Assembly: GCF_013362995.1 (NCBI RefSeq)
Contig: NZ_JABWDV010000429.1
Location: 359 to 38,203, forward strand
Direction: 5' to 3'
DNA from: Streptomyces sp. TRM64462
GTDB lineage: Bacteria; Actinomycetota; Actinomycetes; Streptomycetales; Streptomycetaceae
Length of the DNA stretch: 37,845 nucleotides
Position numbers and translations under genes: made by a program. The notes beneath the pieces were generated by a model that saw nothing but the letters and a program-made list of their open reading frames with translations, did not search any database and was not told where the DNA came from. This document shows positions 31,930-37,845 of the stretch, in pieces (the first letter of the stretch is position 1; each line of letters opens with the position of its first letter).

Positions 31930-33399
31930 ATGACGCCCACGTCTGCCAGCCCCTCGCTCGACGCAGCACCGTCCGAAGACACCGCGAGATGGACGCCGCG
32001 ACTGGTCGCCGTACTCGTCGCGCTCATCTGGCCGACCCAGCTCCTGGCCGCCGCGGGCATCCTGGGTGCCAACGCGACCGCCAGCGTGGCGCAGAGCTTC
32101 CACACCACCCACGTGGCCTGGTTCGGTCTGATCGTCGTCCTCGTCTCGACGCTGCTGACGCCGTTCGTGATGAAACTGGGCGACCGGTACGGCAAGAAGC
32201 GGCTCATGCTCGTGATGACCGCCCTGGGGGTCGTCGGGGACGTCATCGCCGCGATGGCGGGCAGCTTCTGGCTCCTGCTGGTCGGACGGGCCGTCGCCGG
32301 CTGCTACGGCCCCTTCGCCGCCCTGTCCTTCCCCGCCGTGCGGGACATCTTCCCCGCCCGGTTGGTGAAGCCGGCCAGCGCCGTCCTGGGCAGCAGCGTC
32401 GGCCTGGTGGCCCTGGCGGCACCGTTCCTGGCCGGCTGGCTGGTCGACAACTGGGGGTACGAAGGCGTGATGTGGTTCCTCGCCGCGGCCTCCGCCGTCG
32501 GCTTCGCGCTGATCGCCTTCCTGGTACCGCAGACCCCCCGACACGACTGCCGCCCCGGCTTCGACTGGCTCGGCGGCCTGGTCCTCGGCGGAGGGCTGAC
32601 CGCAGTCGTCTACGCGGTCGGCCAGGGGCAGAGCTGGGGGTGGGCCGACGCCAAGACTCTCGGCTGGCTCGCCGCCGGCCTGGTCGCACTGGTCGCCTTC
32701 CTCTTCGTGGAGCGCTCCAGCGCCCACCCGATCCTGGATCTGAAGGTGCTCCGCCGACGCCCGGTCGCCCTGGTCCTCGTCAGCGGCGGACTCGCTCAGG
32801 CCGTCGCGTACACCATGCCGGGCATGGCGATCCTGCTCGCCCTCTACCCGCACATCCCAGGGGTCTCCGCCGGCCTGGGCTGGACCGCGCAGCACAATGC
32901 CCTGGTCAGCGTGACCTGGAACGTGGTGATGTTCGGTACGGGAATCGTCGCCAGCCGCCTCCTGCGCACGATCGACGCCCGCCTGCTCTGGTGGACGGGC
33001 CTGGCCCTGATGGCGGTCGGCTACGGCCTGGTGGGCTTCTTCCACGCCGACGAGACCCAGCTCATCCTCACCTCGTGCCTGGCCAACCTCGGCGCCGGTC
33101 TCGTCGTGGCGGGAGCCCCGGTGCTGGTCGTCGGTGTGGTCTCCAAAGACGAGCAAGGACTGGGCAGCGGCATGCTCAACATGCTCATCAACTTCTTCGG
33201 CGCCATCGTCACCGCGCTCTCGTTCGCCGCCCTCGCCACACACAGCACCGTCGTGGAGGGCACCGCCTTCTACCAGGACGGCGGCTACGCCTGGCTCTTC
33301 TGGACCGGCGCGCTGCTCACGGTGCTGACGCTGGCGATCTCACTGTTCATCCCGCCCCTGCGGGACCCTGCGGAAACCGACGCGGCCCACGTCGTCTGA
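31930..33399 (+). CDS. MFS transporter (DHA2-like), TetR-controlled
   Basis: A 489-residue major facilitator with about 14 membrane segments, as in the DHA2 drug:H+ branch. 'LTPFVMKLGDRYGKKRLMLV' is the loop 2-3 motif, and 'GRAVAGCYGPFAALSFPAVR' resembles motif C-side sequence. Asp/Glu residues are sparse in the membrane segments. ATG 31930 follows AAAGGAGG. Because it shares an operator with an intracellular rhamnosidase and glucosidase, import of a glycoside or export of a toxic aglycone are both possible. DHA2 members usually export, so direction cannot be settled from sequence. Confidence 0.85.
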   Translation: MTPTSASPSLDAAPSEDTARWTPRLVAVLVALIWPTQLLAAAGILGANATASVAQSFHTTHVAWFGLIVVLVSTLLTPFVMKLGDRYGKKRLMLVMTALGVVGDVIAAMAGSFWLLLVGRAVAGCYGPFAALSFPAVRDIFPARLVKPASAVLGSSVGLVALAAPFLAGWLVDNWGYEGVMWFLAAASAVGFALIAFLVPQTPRHDCRPGFDWLGGLVLGGGLTAVVYAVGQGQSWGWADAKTLGWLAAGLVALVAFLFVERSSAHPILDLKVLRRRPVALVLVSGGLAQAVAYTMPGMAILLALYPHIPGVSAGLGWTAQHNALVSVTWNVVMFGTGIVASRLLRTIDARLLWWTGLALMAVGYGLVGFFHADETQLILTSCLANLGAGLVVAGAPVLVVGVVSKDEQGLGSGMLNMLINFFGAIVTALSFAALATHSTVVEGTAFYQDGGYAWLFWTGALLTVLTLAISLFIPPLRDPAETDAAHVV

Positions 33400-33413
33400 A
33401 CGCCCACGGCCGT

Positions 33414-33453
33414 CCCGCCATGCTCGCCCACAGAGTTGGACGAGCATGGCGGG
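33414..33453. terminator. bidirectional hairpin between MFS and GH1 genes
   Basis: Perfect 13-base arms CCCGCCATGCTCG (33414-33426) and CGAGCATGGCGGG (33441-33453) with a 14-base loop. It lies between two convergent genes, 14 bases past the MFS stop, and can serve both. Confidence 0.75.
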
Positions 33454-33514
33454 GGAGCGACGTGATGAGCGGCGGGCGCTGCCTACTCGAAGCCGTCGTC
33501 CGACCGGCCGCGCG

Positions 33515-34771
33515 TCAGGCCCAGCGGTCGGCTGGCGTACGTCGGTAGCTGCGCACGACGTCCGCGTACGCCTTCGCGCTCGGCTTCGGACGGCGCCGGA
33601 ACGTCACGCGGTCGACCTCGTGAAGCCCGAGCTGGGCCCCGTACCCGAAGATCCACTCGAAGTTGTCCAGAAGCGTCCAGTGGCAGTAGCCGAGGACGGG
33701 CGTGCCCGCGCCGACCTCGGCCGCGAGCCCGTGGACCGCGGCGGGAACGAAGGCGGCGCGCTGTGTGTCGTCCGAGGTCTGGATGCCGTGCTCGGTCACG
33801 AGGACCGGTACACCCGCCACCTCGTGGGCGTAGCGCACGGCGCCGGCGAGGGACTCGGGCGCGATGGCCGTGCCCATGCCGTTGAGCTCGCCGTCGGCCG
33901 TCACCTCGCCGTCGGGGCCGTGCACGATGCGCTCGTAGTTCTGTACGCCGATGAAGTCGTCGTCGCGGGCTTCGCGCAGCCAGTGCTCGTAGACCGCGGC
34001 GCGCTTCGCGTCCCGGCGTTCCTCGCCCCCGGGGAGCGCCACCTCGTCGGCGATGGCGATGGAGACGCCGACGGGCAGGTCGCCCCGGCGGGCCTTGATC
34101 GCGTCGCGGGCGGCGCGGTGGGCACGGGTGAACGCGGCCTGGAACTCGTCCTGCCGGTGGGCGGGGATGACGTTCGCGCTGGCGTAGGTGTCGCTTCCGG
34201 CGGCGCGTGCGGCGGCCGCGAGCATCTGCGTCTTGAGCGTCTCCGCCTCGGCCGGGAGCTTCGCGCCCGCCTGGAGCAGCTGCTCCAGGTTGGGTTCGTT
34301 GAGGGTGACGCCGTACGCGACGCGGTCGCCGAAGCGGGCCATGACCCGGTCGCACTGCTCGGCGAAGAGTGCCGGGGCGTCGGCTGCGGTCCAGGAACCG
34401 GCCGCCGCGAACCAGTGGGGTGCGGTGAAGTGACTGAACGTCACCAGGGGTGCCAGGCCACGTTCGAGGCAGCCGTCGACGTTGCGCTCGTAGTGGTCGA
34501 GGGCCTCGGCTGAGACGACACCCCGCTCGGGTTCGACGCGGGCCCACTCGACGGAGAACCGGAAGGCGTTGAGTCCGAGTCCGGCGGCCAGGTCGAGGTC
34601 CGTCTCCCACTGCTGGTAGCCCTGGCACGCCGGTCCGCTCGGCTCGCGGAACAGCGAGGGCGTCGTGTGCTCCAGGAACCAGGTGTCGCTGGCGCTGTTG
34701 TCGCCCTCGTTCTGATGCCCCGCGGTGGCGACGCCCCACAGGAAGGTGTCGGGCAGGCTGGTGTGTGTCAT
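33515..34771 (-). CDS. glycoside hydrolase family 1 beta-glucosidase, divergent
   Basis: A 418-residue GH1 enzyme. The barrel starts with 'TFLWGVATAGHQNEG' (9-23), 'FRFSVEWARVEPE' is typical, the acid/base is Glu159 in 'TLNEPN', and the nucleophile is Glu327 in 'VTEHGI', where most GH1 enzymes read TENG. 'YCHWTLLDNFEW' near the end is the conserved substrate-binding segment. No signal peptide, so cytoplasmic. ATG 34771 overlaps the GH78 stop (ATGA), with AAGGAG six bases upstream, so it is co-translated after the rhamnosidase. After rhamnose removal it would take off the remaining beta-glucosyl unit of a rutinoside-type glycoside (inference). Confidence 0.9.
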   Translation of the reverse strand: MTHTSLPDTFLWGVATAGHQNEGDNSASDTWFLEHTTPSLFREPSGPACQGYQQWETDLDLAAGLGLNAFRFSVEWARVEPERGVVSAEALDHYERNVDGCLERGLAPLVTFSHFTAPHWFAAAGSWTAADAPALFAEQCDRVMARFGDRVAYGVTLNEPNLEQLLQAGAKLPAEAETLKTQMLAAAARAAGSDTYASANVIPAHRQDEFQAAFTRAHRAARDAIKARRGDLPVGVSIAIADEVALPGGEERRDAKRAAVYEHWLREARDDDFIGVQNYERIVHGPDGEVTADGELNGMGTAIAPESLAGAVRYAHEVAGVPVLVTEHGIQTSDDTQRAAFVPAAVHGLAAEVGAGTPVLGYCHWTLLDNFEWIFGYGAQLGLHEVDRVTFRRRPKPSAKAYADVVRSYRRTPADRWA

Positions 34772-37161
34772 GTGTGCTCCTTGCACTGATCCGGTGATCC
34801 GGTGATCCGGTGAGAGGGCCGTCCTGAGCCGCTCCCGCGGGCGTCACCGTGCGGTTGTGGGAACGGGGCCCAGAAGGAGTGCCGGCCGGGTTCGATCTCC
34901 ATGGGGTCCGTGCCCGGTAGTTCGACCAGTGCGGTGACGCCGGGTGGTACGAGGACGTCGACGTGCAGCGTGCCGCCCTCGCGATGCCATCCGACCTCGG
35001 CGCGGCCGTACGGCGTGTCGTGTGCGGCCCGGGCCCAGGTGAGGCCCCCTCCGGGAAGGGGACGGACCAGCAGCCGCCGATAGCCCGGCTCGGCGGGGGC
35101 CAGTCCGGCGACGGTGCGGTGGATCCAGTCGGCGACCGCGCCGAGCGCGTAGTGGTTGAAGGAGGTCATCTCGCCGGGGTTGACGCTGCCGTCGGGGAGC
35201 ATGCTGTCCCAGCGTTCCCATACGGTGGTGGCGCCCATGTCGACCTGGCGGAGCCAGGAGGGGGCAGACCGTTGGGTCAGCAGTCGGTAGGCGGTGCCCA
35301 CGTGCCCGGTGTCGGCCAGCGCGTCGCACACCAGGGGCGTGCCGAGGAAGCCGGTGCCGATGCGGTGCGCGCGCTCGGCCACCAGACCGGCCAGCCGACG
35401 TCCGGCCTCCGCGCGGTCGGCGTCGTCCTCCAGCAGCCGGAAGCACAGGGCGAGGGCGTAGGCGGTCTGGGTCTCCTCCGTCAGGCGCCCGCCCCCGGCG
35501 TGGAAACGGGCGATGAAGGCGTCGCGGACCGCGTCGGCCAGGGCGTGGTAGTGCCCGGAGTCGTCCTCGTTCTCCAAGACCCCGGCGGTGCGGGCCAGGA
35601 GCCGGGCGGAGTGCGCGAAGTACGCCGTGGCGACGAGGGTGGACGCCGTCATCGCGCGGCCGGGATCGTCTGCCGGGGCGGTCGGGTCCAGCCAGTCGCC
35701 GAACTGGAACCCCTCGCCCCAGATCCGGGCCGGCCCGGCGATCCGGTCGACGGCGTCGACCCAGGCACGCATCGAGGGGTACTGGGCGCGCAGCACCTCG
35801 GTGTCGCCGTAGCGCTCGTACAGCACCCAGGGGACCACGACGGCAGCGTCGCACCAACCGGCCATCGGCGGGTTGCCGGGCGGGACGGGCACCGGGGTGA
35901 TCACCGGGATGTCGGGGCTGAACACCGGGGGTATGCGGCGTTCGTCGTCGCCCTGGTCGGCGGCGAGATCGCGCAGCCAGGAGCGCAGGAAGTCACGGAC
36001 GTCGTAGAGGAAGGCGGCGGTGGGGGCGAAGACCTGGACGTCACCGGTCCAGCCGAGGCGCTCGTCGCGTTGCGGGCAGTCGGTGGGTACGTCGACGAAG
36101 TTGCCGCGCATCCCCCACACCACGTTCTCGTGCAGGCGGTTCAGGGAGTCGTCCGAGCAGGAGAACCAGCCCGTGCGGCGCAGGTCGCTGTGGAGCACGA
36201 CGGCCGTGATGTCGGCGGGGTCGAGCTCGCCGGGCCAGCCCTCGACCTCGGCGTAGCGGAAGCCGTGGAAGGTGAAGCGGGGTTCCCACTCCTCGCCCGC
36301 CGGGTCGCCGCGCAGGACGTAGCGGTCGGTGGCGGTGGCGTGCCGCAGCGGACGGGTGCAGAGTTCGCCGTCCTCCAGGACCTCGGCATGGCGGAGGGTG
36401 ACCGTGCGGCCGGCTTCGCCGCGGACGCGGATGCGCAGCCGTCCGACGAGGTTCTGGCCGAAGTCGAGGATGGTCCGGCTGGTGGGCGAGGTGGTCACGG
36501 AGACGGGTGCGAGGTGCTGGATGCGGCGCACCGGCGGGCTGTCGGCCGGGAAGAGGACGGTGGTGTCGAAGTCCAGGATCTCCACCGGCTGCCACGCCGA
36601 GTCGTCGAAGCCTGGTTCGCTGAAGCCGGCCTGTTCGCGGCGGGCGTCGTACTCCTCGCCCTCGTACAGGCCGGCGGTGAGTACGGGCCCGGGGCTCCAG
36701 CGCCAGCCGTCCCCGGTGCCCACGGTGTCGGCGGAGCCGTCGGTGTACTCCACGCGCAGTTCGGCGAGGAGGCCGGTGTGCTCGCCGTAGACGTCCCGGG
36801 TGCCGCCGTTGAATCCGAGCAGGCCCCGGTACCAGCCGTCGGCCAGATGGGCGCCCCAGGCGTTGCGGCCCTCGTGGACCAGGGCCGTGACGTCGAAGGA
36901 CTGGTAGCGGTGGCGATGCCGGTAGCTCGTCCAGCCGGGGGCCAGGACGTGGTCGCCCACCACGGTTCCGTTGAGCTCCAGTTCGTAGACGCCGAGGGCG
37001 GTGACCAGGAGCCGCGCCGATCGCACTGCTGCCCGCGCGGTGAACTCGCCACGCAGCAGGGCGGCGGGACGTGCGCCGCTTTCCGTGGGGGCGGGCTCAG
37101 GGGGGCGGGGGCTGATGACGCGTGCGGCCGGGGTCCAGAGGTGGGGCATGGCGGCCATCAT
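34768..37161 (-). CDS. glycoside hydrolase family 78 alpha-L-rhamnosidase
   Basis: A 797-residue GH78 enzyme. N-terminal beta domains (to about 320) include 'LELNGTVVGDHVLAPGWTSY'. The (alpha/alpha)6 catalytic barrel carries 'VDVPTDCPQRDERLGWTGD' at 356-374, with general acid Glu367 and Asp361 and Asp366 beside it, and 'TTVWERWDSM' further on. A C-terminal beta domain follows ('YGRAEVGWHREGGTLHVDV'). No signal peptide, so intracellular. It inverts and releases L-rhamnose from plant glycosides. Three in-frame ATGs (37161, 37158, 37149) are possible and none has a ribosome site; the TetR operator ends only eight bases upstream, so the mRNA is probably leaderless. Its stop overlaps the GH1 start. 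Confidence 0.93.
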   Translation of the reverse strand: MMAAMPHLWTPAARVISPRPPEPAPTESGARPAALLRGEFTARAAVRSARLLVTALGVYELELNGTVVGDHVLAPGWTSYRHRHRYQSFDVTALVHEGRNAWGAHLADGWYRGLLGFNGGTRDVYGEHTGLLAELRVEYTDGSADTVGTGDGWRWSPGPVLTAGLYEGEEYDARREQAGFSEPGFDDSAWQPVEILDFDTTVLFPADSPPVRRIQHLAPVSVTTSPTSRTILDFGQNLVGRLRIRVRGEAGRTVTLRHAEVLEDGELCTRPLRHATATDRYVLRGDPAGEEWEPRFTFHGFRYAEVEGWPGELDPADITAVVLHSDLRRTGWFSCSDDSLNRLHENVVWGMRGNFVDVPTDCPQRDERLGWTGDVQVFAPTAAFLYDVRDFLRSWLRDLAADQGDDERRIPPVFSPDIPVITPVPVPPGNPPMAGWCDAAVVVPWVLYERYGDTEVLRAQYPSMRAWVDAVDRIAGPARIWGEGFQFGDWLDPTAPADDPGRAMTASTLVATAYFAHSARLLARTAGVLENEDDSGHYHALADAVRDAFIARFHAGGGRLTEETQTAYALALCFRLLEDDADRAEAGRRLAGLVAERAHRIGTGFLGTPLVCDALADTGHVGTAYRLLTQRSAPSWLRQVDMGATTVWERWDSMLPDGSVNPGEMTSFNHYALGAVADWIHRTVAGLAPAEPGYRRLLVRPLPGGGLTWARAAHDTPYGRAEVGWHREGGTLHVDVLVPPGVTALVELPGTDPMEIEPGRHSFWAPFPQPHGDARGSGSGRPSHRITGSPDQCKEHT
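34791..34813. repeat. CCGGTGAT tandem repeat in the GH78 tail
   Basis: Two perfect copies and one partial copy of CCGGTGAT lie in the codons for the last residues of GH78, just before the overlap with GH1. They extend an unconserved tail. Confidence 0.7.
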
Positions 37162-37168
37162 GCGACTA

Positions 37169-37190
37169 ATGCCTAGTGAATGCTAGGTAT
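37169..37190. promoter_or_regulatory. TetR operator copy 2
   Basis: ATGCCTAG-TGAATG-CTAGGTAT: 8-base arms with one mismatch and a 6-base spacer, eight bases upstream of the first GH78 ATG. Read on the minus strand it matches the site at 31780 at most positions, including flanking bases (AATACCTAGC and GCATT). A bound repressor here would block transcription start directly. Confidence 0.75.
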
Positions 37191-37244
37191 TCAGGAGTGT
37201 GGCGTGTGTCACGAGGGCGGATGTGTGGGCAGGAGGGCATGTTC

Positions 37245-37457
37245 ATGACGGTTTACGGCTCCGCCGGGCCGCGATCGCACTGTGCACCGCACCCCCGCCC
37301 GCCCACGCCACGCAGACAAGCCCGTCGGCGTCGTTCCCGGCGCCGCGCCCAGTACTGGTGCGGCGGGCTGCTCTGCGCCACCGTCGCCCTCGGCGGCTGG
37401 ACGGCCGGCAACCGACGTGACGACAACACGGTCATCACCGGCATCGTGCGGCTCTGA
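37245..37457 (+). CDS. possible small membrane protein
   Basis: A 70-residue open frame starting at an ATG nine bases after GGAGGG. An Arg-rich segment is followed by one hydrophobic stretch ('CGGLLCATVALGGWTAG'), then a short polar tail. There is no homology I recognise, and it is a weak call. The 310 bases between the GH78 operator and the hemopexin gene hold nothing else I can support. Confidence 0.3.
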   Translation: MTVYGSAGPRSHCAPHPRPPTPRRQARRRRSRRRAQYWCGGLLCATVALGGWTAGNRRDDNTVITGIVRL

Positions 37458-37500
37458 TCGTGACCACCGCGTTCCGGTCAAGGTGTCAGGCCCGGCCGGG

Positions 37501-37845
37501 TCAGCCCGTTCGGAACGGCTTCAAGGACGGCCAGTCGGTGAGGGGGCGTGGTTCTTGGAGGCGGCCTTTGCCGGAGCGGTCGCCGGCGGTGTGGACGAGC
37601 AGGTACTGGTCGCCGGAGAAGACCCAGAAGCGGTGGTCGTCGCGGGGATCGGGCAGGACTGCGTCGATCTTGTTGGTGAAGCGGTCAAGTCCGCCGAACG
37701 TCTTGCGCCACTGCGCGATCGGGGCGGGCCCGCTCACCCGCCGCGCCGACGCCGGGTCCGCACCCGTCTCGACGACCATGTACCGGCTGCCGGAGAACAC
37801 CCAGAACCTGCCCCGCACACCCGGAACCGGCATCACCGCATCCAC
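37501..37845 (-). CDS. hemopexin-repeat protein, C-terminal part (runs off window)
   Basis: The last 114 residues of a protein with hemopexin-like repeats; its start lies beyond the right edge. Two repeats are plain: 'IDAVLPDPRDDHRFWVFSGDQYLLV' style units with 'RFWVFSGSRYMVVE' and 'RFWVFSGDQYLLVHT', each with the pattern DAV-x-P ... FWVFSG-x-x-Y. Such repeats form beta-propeller blades that bind ligands or proteins. It is convergent with the small frame at 37245 and has no evident link to the catabolic genes. Confidence 0.85.
   Translation of the reverse strand: MDAVMPVPGVRGRFWVFSGSRYMVVETGADPASARRVSGPAPIAQWRKTFGGLDRFTNKIDAVLPDPRDDHRFWVFSGDQYLLVHTAGDRSGKGRLQEPRPLTDWPSLKPFRTG

Overview
The window is about 70% G+C, with GTG starts, AGGAG-type ribosome sites, tightly packed operons and many IclR, LacI and TetR regulators. 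This points to Streptomyces or a close actinobacterial relative. Almost every gene recognised belongs to uptake or breakdown of plant-derived phenolics and glycosides. Species cannot be named from the sequence alone.

Layout. (1) 1-8213: a minus-strand operon for 4-hydroxybenzoate and protocatechuate through the meta (4,5) cleavage route. Its order is pobA, ligJ, ligK, ligI, a fused ligAB, ligC, then an aldo/keto reductase that runs off the left edge. An IclR regulator and a divergent, leaderless binding-protein-like gene stand at its head. (2) 8368-10926: a 2.6 kb segment bounded by about 49 bp inverted repeats, carrying a DUF664/DinB gene, a coiled-coil/winged-helix gene and a frameshifted IS5-type transposase. 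(3) 10954-18248: a LacI regulator facing an MFS transporter, a GH3 glycosidase, a secreted SurE-like phosphatase and a type-B carboxylesterase, with repeated LacI-like operator sites. (4) 18683-25844: a minus-strand set of SDR, 3-hydroxyacyl-CoA-dehydrogenase-like enzyme, cyclase-family hydrolase, cupin and BKACE/DUF849 enzyme, then an IclR regulator, an aromatic acid transporter and an amidohydrolase-type decarboxylase. (5) 26196-30992: IclR, a second aromatic acid transporter, and a vanillate-demethylase-like oxygenase and reductase with a small ORF between them. (6) 31049-37161: TetR, an MFS transporter, a GH1 beta-glucosidase and a GH78 alpha-L-rhamnosidase, linked by two copies of one palindromic operator. 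(7) The right edge holds a partial hemopexin-repeat gene.

How it may work together. Region 4 matches, family for family, the four-step phloroglucinol route known from anaerobic Clostridia: reductase, dihydrophloroglucinol cyclohydrolase, 3-hydroxy-5-oxohexanoate dehydrogenase and triacetate acetoacetate-lyase. A resorcylate-decarboxylase-like enzyme nearby could supply phloroglucinol from 2,4,6-trihydroxybenzoate. With rhamnosidase and beta-glucosidase in region 6, an esterase in region 3, demethylation in region 5 and protocatechuate cleavage in region 1, the window reads as most of a catabolic island for flavonoid glycosides. The A ring would leave as phloroglucinol and the B ring as protocatechuate, vanillate or 4-hydroxybenzoate. 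The integrated pathway is inference; the family assignments are read from the sequence. No recognisable quercetinase, flavone-ring-opening enzyme or 4-oxalomesaconate tautomerase is present.
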